From positions 3,100,001-3,164,000 of the forward strand of contig NZ_CP012996.1 of the NCBI RefSeq assembly GCF_001412655.1: a stretch of 64,000 bases of DNA. The letters are read 5' to 3'. Source of the stretch: Pedobacter sp. PACM 27299 (GTDB lineage Bacteria > Bacteroidota > Bacteroidia > Sphingobacteriales > Sphingobacteriaceae). Shown here piece after piece: positions 36,315-45,904 of this stretch. Under the pieces are notes generated by a model. The model was given only the letters and a program-made list of their open reading frames with translations, was not told where the DNA came from and searched no databases. The translations under genes and the position numbers were made by a program. Within the stretch, counting starts at the first letter, position 1, and the number at the start of each line of letters is the position of its first letter.

Positions 36315-37730
36315 TTATAGTAAAGCGCCTATCGTCTTAATGGCCTGATGGGCGCTTTCATTCCAGGGTAATCCATAGCTTAATCTCATGCAATTGTTGA
36401 ACTGATTTTGTAAGGTAAACATCCTTCCTGGTGCAATGCTGATGTTCAGTTTAATCGCTTTATCATATAAATCAGCGGTATTGATCTGCTTTGCAAGTTC
36501 GATCCATAGCATAAATCCACCGTCTGGTCTGCTGACTTTTACATCATCTGGAAAGTACTTTTCAATAGCCTCTACATAACGCAGACTATTAAAATGCAAA
36601 GTTCTTCTCAATGTTTTTAAATGCTGTTCATAACGCCCTTTCTCTAAGAATGAAGCTACAACTTCCTGCGTCAGTCTGCTGGAAGATATGGTATTTGAAA
36701 ACTTAACCCTACTGATTTTTTCTGCAAACTTCCCTGGTGTCAGCCAGCCCACGCGATAACCTGGCGCCAGGGTTTTAGAGACAGAACTGCAGAGCAGCAC
36801 CAAGCCACTCTCATCAAAAACTTTGCAGTTAACCGGTCTCTCCTGACCGAAATACAGGTCGCTATACATGTCATTTTCTACCAGAGGAATATCATAATGT
36901 TCCATCAACCGGACCACCTCCTTTTTATGTTCAACAGGCATAGTTCCTCCCATTGGATTGCTGAAATTAGGAACCAATAAACACAGTTTTACTTTATTGG
37001 TCTGCAGGGATTTTGTTAAAGCTTCCAGGTCTATTCCTGTTTGCGGATGACTGGGCAATTCCAATATGTTTAAACCCAGTGATTTTGCCAATTGAAGAAT
37101 GCCAAAATAGATGGGGCTTTCTACCACTATGGTGTCACCTTTTTCCGTTAAAGCCATAAAACAATGAGCCATAGCAGCGGTGCAGCCGGCTGTTGGTAAG
37201 ATTTCATCTTCCCTGAGCTGTCCTCCCCATTGATAAGATATCCTGGCGATCTGTCTGCGTAGATTTGTACTGCCATTCAGATTTTCATAACCTGAGGCAT
37301 GATCTTCCAATTGCCAGACGGTCTTACAGACTAGCTTGTTTAGTTTAGCAAGTGGTAGATAGGCTTTGGAGGGGACACCTAAAGAAAACATCACCTTACC
37401 TGAATTGACTGCCTTGTATACCTTACTCACCAGCGCAGATGGATCTTCGTTTCCCATATTGGGAGATGGAACACTTACATTTGGTAATGCCGGCAGTTTC
37501 CGGACAGGGTTTACAAAATATCCAGACTGAGGTTTGCTATGTATCAAACCCTGACTTTCCAAGATATGATATGCTTTCAAAGCAGTGCTCATACTCACCT
37601 GATAACTGCTGCAAATACTTCTGATAGAAGGCAGCTGATCATTAGCCAAAAGCAATCCATTGATCATCTGCCGACTAAAGTCTGCCGCAATTTTCTCATA
37701 CAAAAAGGTCACTGTCTTCATTTGAGCCAT
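36315..37730 (-). CDS. MocR-family (GntR-aminotransferase) transcriptional regulator
   Basis: A 471-residue regulator. The N-terminal GntR winged helix (about 1-75) has LPSIRSICSSYQVSMSTALKAYHILESQGLIHS. A fold-type I aminotransferase-like domain (about 110-471) has LPTAGCTAAMAHCFMAL, LVPNFSNPMGGTMP, a PLP-Asp stretch VENDMYSDLYF, and the Schiff-base region SSVSKTLAPGYRVGW with its Lys. MocR proteins (GabR, PdxR) sense PLP or amino-acid adducts and usually control a divergent gene. Here the divergent gene encodes a GNAT acetyltransferase, and the 92-bp gap has two direct CTGTTATG repeats 30 bp apart. The ATG at 37730 fits the start of the winged helix. Confidence 0.92.
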   Translation of the reverse strand: MAQMKTVTFLYEKIAADFSRQMINGLLLANDQLPSIRSICSSYQVSMSTALKAYHILESQGLIHSKPQSGYFVNPVRKLPALPNVSVPSPNMGNEDPSALVSKVYKAVNSGKVMFSLGVPSKAYLPLAKLNKLVCKTVWQLEDHASGYENLNGSTNLRRQIARISYQWGGQLREDEILPTAGCTAAMAHCFMALTEKGDTIVVESPIYFGILQLAKSLGLNILELPSHPQTGIDLEALTKSLQTNKVKLCLLVPNFSNPMGGTMPVEHKKEVVRLMEHYDIPLVENDMYSDLYFGQERPVNCKVFDESGLVLLCSSVSKTLAPGYRVGWLTPGKFAEKISRVKFSNTISSSRLTQEVVASFLEKGRYEQHLKTLRRTLHFNSLRYVEAIEKYFPDDVKVSRPDGGFMLWIELAKQINTADLYDKAIKLNISIAPGRMFTLQNQFNNCMRLSYGLPWNESAHQAIKTIGALL

Positions 37731-37742
37731 TATTTTACCAAA

Positions 37743-37780
37743 CTGTTATGGTCGTTTTTATTAAAATTGTATCTGTTATG
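37743..37780. promoter_or_regulatory. Direct repeats CTGTTATG x2, probable MocR operator
   Basis: CTGTTATG occurs at 37743-37750 and 37773-37780, start-to-start 30 bp (about three helical turns), within the 92-bp divergent gap. Direct repeats with such spacing are used by MocR/GabR-type dimers. Confidence 0.6.
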
Positions 37781-37822
37781 CTATTCGTAAAGCTAATAAA
37801 TTTGATCAGACAATGAGTAATT

Positions 37823-38386
37823 ATGGAATTTACATTTAAGACCGCTTCAACGAAGCAGGATTTCGAACAGATATTAGCACTTCAACGAGAAAATTTATAT
37901 ACGCTGATCAGTAAAGAAGATCAGGAAAAGCAAGGATTTGTATTCGCAGAGCATACCTTGGAACTATTGGAAACGCTGGCAGTGGAGTTACCACAGATTG
38001 TTGCAGTTCACCAAGGCAAAGTGGTCGGCTATAATTTAGCGATGACCGCTTCGATGAAAACTGTGCTGCCATCAATCACACCCATGTTTAATGCTTTCGA
38101 AACCTGCATTTTTAATCAAAAACCATTGACAGATTATCAGTATTTAGTAGGCGGACAGGTTTGTGTAGCTAAAGATTTTAGAGGTCATGGTTTATTAAAA
38201 AGGCTTTACTGTGAAACAAAAAATCAGGTCTCCAATGATTATGAGGCCTGCGTTACTGAAATTTCTATTAGAAATCCAAGGTCACTAAAGGTGCATCAAA
38301 AGATGGGCTTTGAGGTCATCGGCACTTACCATGATGGCGTAGAACACTGGAATATTGTAGCCTGGGATTTTAAGCGTAGTTCTTGA
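37823..38386 (+). CDS. GNAT-family N-acetyltransferase
   Basis: A 187-residue cytosolic acetyltransferase. The acetyl-CoA-binding motif appears as VCVAKDFRGHGLLKRLYCETK (written as a phrase; key residues R-G-H-G at about 117-120), preceded by the beta-4 strand (YLVGGQ) and followed by EISIRNPRSLKVHQKMGFEVIG, typical of GNAT C-terminal strands. The acceptor is unknown. It is divergent from the MocR regulator over a gap with tandem operator repeats, so it is the most likely target gene. Known MocR targets concern amino acids, GABA or PLP, so a small amine acceptor is plausible (inference). Confidence 0.88.
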   Translation: MEFTFKTASTKQDFEQILALQRENLYTLISKEDQEKQGFVFAEHTLELLETLAVELPQIVAVHQGKVVGYNLAMTASMKTVLPSITPMFNAFETCIFNQKPLTDYQYLVGGQVCVAKDFRGHGLLKRLYCETKNQVSNDYEACVTEISIRNPRSLKVHQKMGFEVIGTYHDGVEHWNIVAWDFKRSS

Positions 38387-38471
38387 TTTTAAGCGGGATG
38401 AAGGTAGGTTCTTTACAGGGGGAAACGGCTATTTACTGTAACTTAGCCCTAAGTATCTACTCTAAACTCAA

Positions 38472-39053
38472 ATGGCCTTAAATCAAACCATAAGCGATCT
38501 TCAATTGATCCATCTTTTAAAAGAAGATGATCAAGGCGCTTTTACAGAGATTTATAGTCGTTATGCAGAAAAATTAACCGGTTTTGCCAGCGCTAAACTT
38601 TATAGCTTAGAAGATTCCCGTGATGTGATCCATGATGTTTTTGTGAAATTATGGGAGGAGCGGAAGCAATTACAAATAGATCGAAACCTTGAAGCTTATT
38701 TGTTTACCCTAATTCGTTACCGGATTGTTGATAAAATCAGGAAGAACATCACACGTGAAGATTATGCTGGAATCGTACAGGCTTTACGCGTTAATTATGA
38801 ATCAGAAACAGAAAAATTAATCGCTGCAAAGGAGATTAAAAAAGGAATTGAGCAGGCACTTCATAAATTATCTCCCAGAGTGAAGGAAATTTATCTGTTA
38901 AGTCGCGAGGAACAGCTCAGTATCCCAGAAATAGCAGTAAAATTGCAGCTTTCTGAACAGACCGTAAAAAATCAGCTGACTTTTGCGCTGAAGCATTTAC
39001 GGGAATCTCTTGCTTATTTATCTGTCACTGCATTGATCCTTTGGTGTCATTAA
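38472..39053 (+). CDS. FecI-like ECF sigma factor
   Basis: A 193-residue ECF sigma factor. Region 2: GAFTEIYSRYAEKLTGFASAKL and DSRDVIHDVFVKLWEERKQL. Region 4: LSPRVKEIYLLSREEQLSIPEIAVKLQLSEQTVKNQLTFALKHLRE, with the helix-turn-helix at about 150-172. The C-terminal hydrophobic tail SVTALILW is common in this Bacteroidota subgroup. It is followed by a FecR-type gene after 89 bp and a receptor with an STN domain. Together they form a surface-signalling module in which ligand binding at the receptor releases this sigma factor from FecR. Confidence 0.93.
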   Translation: MALNQTISDLQLIHLLKEDDQGAFTEIYSRYAEKLTGFASAKLYSLEDSRDVIHDVFVKLWEERKQLQIDRNLEAYLFTLIRYRIVDKIRKNITREDYAGIVQALRVNYESETEKLIAAKEIKKGIEQALHKLSPRVKEIYLLSREEQLSIPEIAVKLQLSEQTVKNQLTFALKHLRESLAYLSVTALILWCH

Positions 39054-39142
39054 TTCAAGAAATACGCCAGCTTTAAAAATATATTTCATTTTCTTATAGT
39101 ACCAAACTCTGATTCAAACGGCTATTGTCAAATTCCGCGAAA

Positions 39143-40123
39143 ATGAATCAAGATCATATTGAAGATTTACTGGACCGTTACCTAAAAAAGGAAACTTCCA
39201 CCGAAGAAAATCAACTCGTTGAAAAATGGCTGACAGAGCAGGGAAATCCAGGTGCTGAATGGCAGGCATTGGATGGTTCTGGTAAAGATCAGTGGCTTAC
39301 CAGTGTGTTTAAAGATATTAAAGATAGCATTCATGTGAATGAACCTATCGTAGTTAAGATGAAGCCACAAAAGAAGCTAGGTTATAAAATTGCTGCTGCT
39401 GCGGCTATACTGTTTATTTCTCTTGGTATTTACTTTGCCTGGCCGCTTCTGGAAAAAGGAAGGTTGTTCTCCGACTTAAATGCCGTTACGGTTCCTGATC
39501 ATCAAAAGAAACAGATCACATTGCCTGATGGGAGCAAAGTCTGGTTAAATGAAGGCTCCAAACTATCGTATCCCAAAGCCTTTAATGGCAAATCAAGGGC
39601 CGTTTATCTCTCCGGCGAAGCTTATTTTGATATTCAGCATGACAGTAGTAAACCATTTCTGATCCATACCGGCAAGTTGCTGACGACCGTTCTTGGGACT
39701 GCTTTTAATATCAAAGCTGATGCGCAAACGCTTGTCGTAACAGTCACACGTGGGAAGGTGAAAGTAGAGGACGATGGGAAACTGTTAAGTATTCTTACAC
39801 CAAATAAGCAGGTCAGCGTCAATTTATCAAATAGCACTTTTACTGAAAAAACGGTGGATGCTAAAGCGGTCATCACCTGGCAAGATGCTGACCTGCTGTT
39901 TGATGACATCACTTTTGCCGATGCAGCCTTACAACTTCAACAACATTTCCAGGTCAGGATTGCCTTTAATAATGACCAGCTAAAGAATTGTCGATTTAGT
40001 GGCAGCGCGCTGAATGGAGATCACCTGGAAAAGATCTTGAAAGTGATTTGTGCTTTTAATCATGCAACATGGGAGACTAAGCCAGATGGAAGCATCATCA
40101 TTGATGGTCCAGGCTGCAATTAA
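39143..40123 (+). CDS. FecR-family anti-sigma factor
   Basis: A 326-residue inner-membrane protein from the ATG at 39143; the upstream TTG adds six residues and is less likely. It has a cytosolic N-terminal part (about 1-75, HIEDLLDRYLKKETSTEEN), one membrane helix (about 81-104, KIAAAAAILFISLGIYFAWPL) and a periplasmic FecR domain with ITLPDGSKVWLNEGSKLSYP, VYLSGEAYFDIQ and TVLGTAFNIKA. The C-terminal DUF4974-type region (about 245-326) has LLFDDITFADAALQLQQHF and contacts the receptor's STN domain. It holds the upstream FecI-like sigma factor inactive until signalled. Confidence 0.95.
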   Translation: MNQDHIEDLLDRYLKKETSTEENQLVEKWLTEQGNPGAEWQALDGSGKDQWLTSVFKDIKDSIHVNEPIVVKMKPQKKLGYKIAAAAAILFISLGIYFAWPLLEKGRLFSDLNAVTVPDHQKKQITLPDGSKVWLNEGSKLSYPKAFNGKSRAVYLSGEAYFDIQHDSSKPFLIHTGKLLTTVLGTAFNIKADAQTLVVTVTRGKVKVEDDGKLLSILTPNKQVSVNLSNSTFTEKTVDAKAVITWQDADLLFDDITFADAALQLQQHFQVRIAFNNDQLKNCRFSGSALNGDHLEKILKVICAFNHATWETKPDGSIIIDGPGCN

Positions 40124-40213
40124 CTTTAATCAAAATAATATAAACAATGGATATCAGCTAAGCTTCTTCAAGCTGCTACAATATGCTCCAGGAAGCATTT
40201 GCAGCTATAATAA

Positions 40214-40260
40214 CCTGTAAGCCGACGGCTATCGGCCTACAGGGATCCCGGAATTCCGGG
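40214..40260 (+). promoter_or_regulatory. Tandem hairpins between FecR and receptor genes
   Basis: Hairpin 1: CCTGTA-A-GCCGA (40214-40225) pairs with TCGGC-C-TACAGG (40232-40243), 11 pairs with one mismatch and a CGGCTA loop. Hairpin 2: a perfect palindrome CCCGGAATTCCGGG (40247-40260) followed by GTTTT. Both lie 40-85 nt before the receptor ATG and could attenuate or stabilise the receptor mRNA. Confidence 0.6.
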
Positions 40261-40298
40261 GTTTTAAACAATTGGACTCATTTAAAACATTTAAAACT

Positions 40299-43061
40299 AT
40301 GAAAAATTCTGCACTTGTGTGGAGGAAAGGGAGGCTTTATGTACCTTTTACTATAGCAATATCATTAAATAAACAATTTATCATCTGGCTGATGCGTGTA
40401 AGCTTTATCATTTCCTTATTTCTTTTATGTTCTTTTCAATTGCTGCTCGCTACACCAGCAAATGGACAGGGGATGAGTGATGCTAAAGTCACGCTGAAAC
40501 TTGATAATGAAGGGCTATTATCGGGCATCAAAAAGATAGAGGCCCAAACTACCTTCCGTTTTTACTATCGCAAAGCAGATGTGAAAGAAGTCAAAGGACT
40601 CCAGCTCAGCTTGAATACCAGAACCCTGGAAAAAACCTTAATAGAACTGCTAAAAAACACTGACTTCTCATTTCGTCAGATGGACAACAATATCTTATTG
40701 GAAAAGCGACAGCAGCAAATTTCTTATACGATAAAGGGCAGGGTAATTGGTAGCAACCAAAAAGCCATTGAATTTGCAACGATCCGAATCTTCAAATCAT
40801 CCAATCAAAAGATCGTCGCTACAGCACTCGCAGATATGATCGGCAAGTTTAATCTGACCGTTTATGAGAAAGGAGATTATCTGATAAAAATATCTTCGAT
40901 AGGCGCAGATAGCCTGACTCAAAAGGTGACAGTAGATGATATGACATCAATTCAATTACCGGATATCATACTCAATTCTTCGAGTAAACAACTAAGTAAT
41001 GTCACGATTACCAGTCTTAGGCCACTCATCAGTCAGGAAGCAGATCGCATCATCTATAACCTGCAGGAAGATCCACAAAGCAAGGTCAGCAGTTTACTGG
41101 ACATGATGCGAAAAGTCCCTTTTTTGTCGGTAGATGGACAAGAAAATGTGTTGCTGAAAGGTAGTTCCGGATATCGTATTTTTATCAATGGAAAGCCATC
41201 GGCGATGATCGAAAGAAACCCAAAAGATGTACTGCGTAGTATTCCTGCCTCCACCATTAAGAGTATTGAGGTGATTACCACACCACCTTCTAAATATGAT
41301 GCAGAAGGCTTAGCTGGGATTATCAATATCATTACCCGCAAAGAGCTGGCTAATGGTTATCAGGGAACGGTTAATGTGAGCGAAAAGGGGCCCGTAGGTG
41401 GGCCTGGAGGTGCTGGATCCTTCGCCTTTAAAGAAGGAAAGTTTGGTTTGTCTTCATTTGCAGGAATCAGCAGAAATAATGCTCCTGAGACCATAGGAGA
41501 AATGATTCGGACAACCAGAGGCAGCGCGCCCACGCATTTAGTGCAGCAGAATACGAATCAGACCAATAGTCAGACCAGTTATGCTGGTCTGGAAGCCAGT
41601 TGCGAGCTGGATTCCCTGCAGCTGCTTTCCAGCCAATTCAATTGGAGTAAGACCAATACTACAGGCTGGGCTACACAAAATTCTGTATTGACCGGAGCAA
41701 ATCAGCAGCAATACCGTTTGTCAAATGATCAGCGTAATAAGGGAGATGGACTGGATGCGGCCATTAATTATCAGTTAGGTTTTAAAGCAAATAAAGACCA
41801 GCTACTGACGATTTCTTACCGCTATATGAAAAATAACAGTTCGCTGTTTAATGTGATAGATCTATTCGATCAGGTCAATTATGATCAGTCTGATTATCGT
41901 CAATCTAATGCTGCAAGCATGGATGAACATACCGTACAGGCAGATTATGTCCAGCCAATCGGAAAAGTAAGGATGGAGACTGGCATAAAAGGGATTTTCA
42001 GAACAAATAAGAGTGATTTTCAATATCAGAACCTGAATCTGCTGACTGGACAATATGAGATAGATGGTACCCGTTCCAATGTTTTCAATAACAATCAGGA
42101 TGTGCTCGCCCTTTACAACAGCTATGCTTACCAGACATTAAACTGGCAGTTCAAGGGAGGATTGAGAGCGGAAGAGACCATCATTAATGGTGATTATATA
42201 GTGGGCAGTACTAAACTGCAGCAGAAATACTTGAATGTGGTGCCAGCTATTGTTGCCAATAGAGAGTTTAAAGACCAGAGTAGTGTGAGTGCCTCTTTTT
42301 CCAAGAGGATACAGCGACCGGCTATTGCGCAGTTAAATCCATTTGTAGACCGCTCCAATCCAAATTTTGAGACCAGCGGAAACCCGGATCTGAAGCCGAT
42401 TACCTCTAATGCTTTTCAACTCAGTTACCTGAAGGCCACAAAAGGTGTGGTCAGTATTTCTTTGGGCTATCTTTACTTTAATAGTGTCATTAATGCATTT
42501 TCTTCCTATAACCCTTCAACCAATGTAACCCTTACACGCTATGAAAATTATGGTAAAGGCCGCGTTTTTAAAACCAATATCTACCTTAGTTATCCCTTCA
42601 CGAACCGTTGGGATGCCAGCTTTAATAGTGACTTAAGACATGTTGCGTTCTATGGCAAGGTAGATCAGGTGGAAGTTAAGAATTCAAGTTTTGAAGCATA
42701 CGTGTATATTTCTACTGGATACCGTTTTGAAAAAGGATGGCGAGCCAATGCAGATTTCACTTTAAAGTCTGGCGGAGTATTATTGCCACTAGGGAAAACC
42801 AATGGATTTAAATCTTCCACTTTTAGTGTAAACAAAGATTTTATTCAAAATAAACTAACGCTTTCAGGAGCAGTGAGTAATCCATTTACGAAATACAGAC
42901 TTGTGAATGAAGAGACCATGGGTCCTGATTTTCTGCAAACCAGTAATTACCAGGCTTATTTCCGACGGTTTACAGTCAGTCTGAACTACCGCTTTGGTAA
43001 GCTGAAAGACGAGATTAAAAAGAATAAGCGTGGCATCAAGAACGACGATTTGTCGAATTAA
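40299..43061 (+). CDS. TonB-dependent-type receptor with STN signalling domain (OMP_b-brl_3 barrel)
   Basis: A 920-residue outer-membrane receptor from the ATG at 40299. A long N-region with a hydrophobic segment (FIISLFLLCSFQLLL) acts as signal. The STN domain is at about 55-125 (VTLKLDNEGLLSGIKKIEAQ, FRFYYRKADVKEVKG), a CarboxypepD_reg-like domain at about 130-215, the plug with KVPFLSVDGQENVLLKG and the VITTPPSKYDAEGLAG motif, then a barrel ending NYRFGKLKDEIK and NDDLSN. The STN domain links ligand binding to FecR and the FecI-like sigma factor encoded directly upstream. No SusD partner is present, so it probably imports a small ligand, peptide or siderophore rather than a polysaccharide. 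It is a close paralogue of the receptor at 27894-30329. Confidence 0.92.
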   Translation: MKNSALVWRKGRLYVPFTIAISLNKQFIIWLMRVSFIISLFLLCSFQLLLATPANGQGMSDAKVTLKLDNEGLLSGIKKIEAQTTFRFYYRKADVKEVKGLQLSLNTRTLEKTLIELLKNTDFSFRQMDNNILLEKRQQQISYTIKGRVIGSNQKAIEFATIRIFKSSNQKIVATALADMIGKFNLTVYEKGDYLIKISSIGADSLTQKVTVDDMTSIQLPDIILNSSSKQLSNVTITSLRPLISQEADRIIYNLQEDPQSKVSSLLDMMRKVPFLSVDGQENVLLKGSSGYRIFINGKPSAMIERNPKDVLRSIPASTIKSIEVITTPPSKYDAEGLAGIINIITRKELANGYQGTVNVSEKGPVGGPGGAGSFAFKEGKFGLSSFAGISRNNAPETIGEMIRTTRGSAPTHLVQQNTNQTNSQTSYAGLEASCELDSLQLLSSQFNWSKTNTTGWATQNSVLTGANQQQYRLSNDQRNKGDGLDAAINYQLGFKANKDQLLTISYRYMKNNSSLFNVIDLFDQVNYDQSDYRQSNAASMDEHTVQADYVQPIGKVRMETGIKGIFRTNKSDFQYQNLNLLTGQYEIDGTRSNVFNNNQDVLALYNSYAYQTLNWQFKGGLRAEETIINGDYIVGSTKLQQKYLNVVPAIVANREFKDQSSVSASFSKRIQRPAIAQLNPFVDRSNPNFETSGNPDLKPITSNAFQLSYLKATKGVVSISLGYLYFNSVINAFSSYNPSTNVTLTRYENYGKGRVFKTNIYLSYPFTNRWDASFNSDLRHVAFYGKVDQVEVKNSSFEAYVYISTGYRFEKGWRANADFTLKSGGVLLPLGKTNGFKSSTFSVNKDFIQNKLTLSGAVSNPFTKYRLVNEETMGPDFLQTSNYQAYFRRFTVSLNYRFGKLKDEIKKNKRGIKNDDLSN

Positions 43062-43086
43062 ATTCATCATTACCTATTGACCATCA

Positions 43087-43127
43087 AAATGCTGGAATAT
43101 TGGAACTGCCTACTTATTCCAGCATTT
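43087..43127 (+). terminator. Hairpin after the FecIR-linked receptor gene
   Basis: A perfect 13-bp stem AAATGCTGGAATA (43087-43099) / TATTCCAGCATTT (43115-43127) lies 25 bp after the stop. It is followed by AAAAAA rather than T, so the U-tail is only the TTT inside the stem. The call as a terminator is tentative. Confidence 0.55.
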
Positions 43128-43263
43128 AAAAAACAAGGGCTGAAACCCCTGATGACACTTGCGCTTTAGCCTGAATTTTCATCTTGTCAATAATATCCTG
43201 CATCTTGTCAATCTGATTTCTTTTGAATCAAAAACAGGAATAGTTTTAGGGAAAATTAAGACA

Positions 43264-43617
43264 ATGAAAGACTTTAATTCCCGTGTAATTTACCTCGATT
43301 GGCTCCGGATATTTGCCATTATAGGCGTGCTCTTATTCCATTCCGCAAGGCCATTTCAACCAGAAGATCCCTGGCAGGTCAAGAATGCCGTTAAATCTGA
43401 AATACTAGGGGAATTCAGCTATTGGCTGAGTCGTTTCAGAATGCCTTTATTGCTTTTCATTTCAGGAGCAGTCTCCTGGTTTATGATCAAAGGAAAAACA
43501 ATTGGCGGATTTATCATTTTAAGGCTTTGCAGATTGTTTATTCCATTGCTCTTTGGTATGCTCATCATTGTTTCTTCTAAGGTTTATCTGGAGCGTGTAA
43601 ATCAGGGCTACAGCGGA
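43264..43617 (+). pseudogene. Truncated acyltransferase-3/OpgC-like membrane protein (5' part only)
   Basis: From the ATG at 43264 the frame starts MKDFNSRVIYLDWLRIFAIIGVLLFHSARPF, the N-terminus of acyltransferase-3 family proteins (DWLR...LLFHS, with the catalytic-type His). It continues through FRMPLLLFISGAVSWFMIKGK to SSKVYLERVNQGYSG, then stops matching near 43617, where the family normally continues for another 250 residues. The frame runs on in an unrelated phase to a stop at 43668. An internal deletion has joined this 5' part to a serine-hydrolase remnant. It is not expected to be functional. Confidence 0.8.
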
Positions 43618-44101
43618 ACGACCTTTACAAATGAAACATACGAGTATGGTTTGGGAGCCGGAGTTTGAAAAGAACTTTTCCTACGCCTATTACAAAGATG
43701 GTAAGAAATATGGCTCTGAATGAAAGGAAGTTCGCGTGCAGCAGGGTCAATGACGACTACAGCAGCTGATTATGCGAAGTTTGTAGCCAACCTGATGAAT
43801 CAGAAAGGTTTATCGAAAAAGGGATATGAACAGCTGTTGTCGCCTCAGATTCTTGTAAAAAGTAAACGTGGTTTTGGCCCTTTAAAAGATATATTGACGA
43901 CAGATAATGACCACATTCAATTGGCCTGGGGATTGGGAATTGGCCTGTTCAAAAGCACCGATAGCCCGGCATTCTTTCATAATTGCAGTGGTGTTACTCA
44001 GTAACAGTGAAAATTATGAAAAGATATATGGCGCTGTCCTGGAGGCCTGTATTGGCGATAAAAACTCTCCTTTAGCCTGGTTGGGCCATCCAAAACCATG
44101 A
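43613..44101 (+). pseudogene. Serine hydrolase (beta-lactamase-related) remnant with two further lesions
   Basis: In the phase of 43619, the DNA reads RPLQMKHTSMVWEPEFEKNFSYAYYKDGKKYGSE, typical of the middle of beta-lactamase-fold serine hydrolases, then a stop (TGA at 43720). The frame from ATG 43720 resumes the family with KGSSRAAGSMTTTAADYAKF, GFGPLKD and LAWGLGIGLFKS...AFFHN; the expected GHxxGWxN segment is then missing. After a second shift (about 43980) the end reads VVLLSNSENYEKIYGAVLEACIGD...WLGHPKP to the stop at 44101. So there is an N-terminal loss, a frameshift near 43720 and an internal deletion plus frameshift near 43980. The SxxK part is gone. (Phrases are shown in pieces of at most a family motif.). 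Confidence 0.82.
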
Positions 44102-44124
44102 TTTATGATCCATATTATCTAGCC

Positions 44125-44163
44125 AAAAATGCCACACAATCACCTGAATTATGTGGCATTTTT
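44125..44163. terminator. Bidirectional terminator
   Basis: A perfect 12-bp stem AAAAATGCCACA (44125-44136) / TGTGGCATTTTT (44152-44163). The A/T flanks give U-runs in both directions. It lies between the decayed hydrolase and the convergent cupin gene. Confidence 0.88.
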
Positions 44164-44213
44164 CTAAAGCAGAAGTTTAGTACTTCGGTGTGTTTCCGCT
44201 ATAATGACTCTTT

Positions 44214-44603
44214 TTATTGGTCGTATTCTTCTTCGGTTACGGCCTCCATCCAGTTCACGATGCCTTTGTCTGTATTGATATTAATGGCAATGTGAAACAT
44301 CGGCTCAGATGGGGATGCGCCATGCCAATGTTTTACGCCAGGAAGAATATTGATCACAGCACCTGGATTTACTTTTTGCAGGTCTTTACCTTCTTCCTGA
44401 TAGTAACAGATGCCTTCCTTGACCATCAATATTTGGTTTGACGGATGTGTATGCCAATTATTGCGGCTACCTGCATCAAAGGCAACCTCACTAATGTTAC
44501 AGTTGGTCACTGCATCTGCGGCAACTAAAATTTTCACAAATGCCTTGCCAGTAAAGTACTCCGAAGGTGCAGGTTTGAAGCTTCCATTTTCTAGACGATT
44601 CAT
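44214..44603 (-). CDS. Cupin-domain protein
   Basis: A 129-residue single-domain cupin. The metal-binding motif appears as NNWHTHPSNQILMVKEGICYY (two His, then a Glu-rich strand) and the second motif as NILPGVKHWHGASPSEPMFHIAI. Small cupins of this type bind a metal and serve as isomerases, dioxygenases or quercetinase-like proteins; the substrate is unknown. It is on the same strand as the aldo/keto reductase gene, whose stop is 137 bp upstream, so the two may share a transcript. The pairing of this cupin type with an aldo/keto reductase and an AraC regulator is common in Bacteroidota stress clusters (recollection). Confidence 0.87.
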   Translation of the reverse strand: MNRLENGSFKPAPSEYFTGKAFVKILVAADAVTNCNISEVAFDAGSRNNWHTHPSNQILMVKEGICYYQEEGKDLQKVNPGAVINILPGVKHWHGASPSEPMFHIAININTDKGIVNWMEAVTEEEYDQ

Positions 44604-44739
44604 GTTTTGTACTGTTTTGAATTTAATTGTTTTAATTCTTAGGGTTTAAATATGGACGGAGAGGAGGATGTAGCAGGCCATTACTATATTTTTTAGGTGT
44701 GGATTTGTTTGATCTTCCACTGGAAATACTGAACTTTTG

Positions 44740-45837
<1,098 letters not shown>

Positions 45838-45860
45838 TTAGCCTCAGCGCTATTCCTCCC

Positions 45861-45868
45861 TATTTTTG
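45861..45868 (+). promoter_or_regulatory. -7 box of the AraC-type gene (TATTTTTG)
   Basis: TATTTTTG fits TAnnTTTG and lies 36 bp before the ATG at 45905. No -33 TTTG is seen. Confidence 0.45.
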
Positions 45869-45904
45869 GAATGTGTAAATTCGTATCAGCAAAACGATTG
45901 GGTT

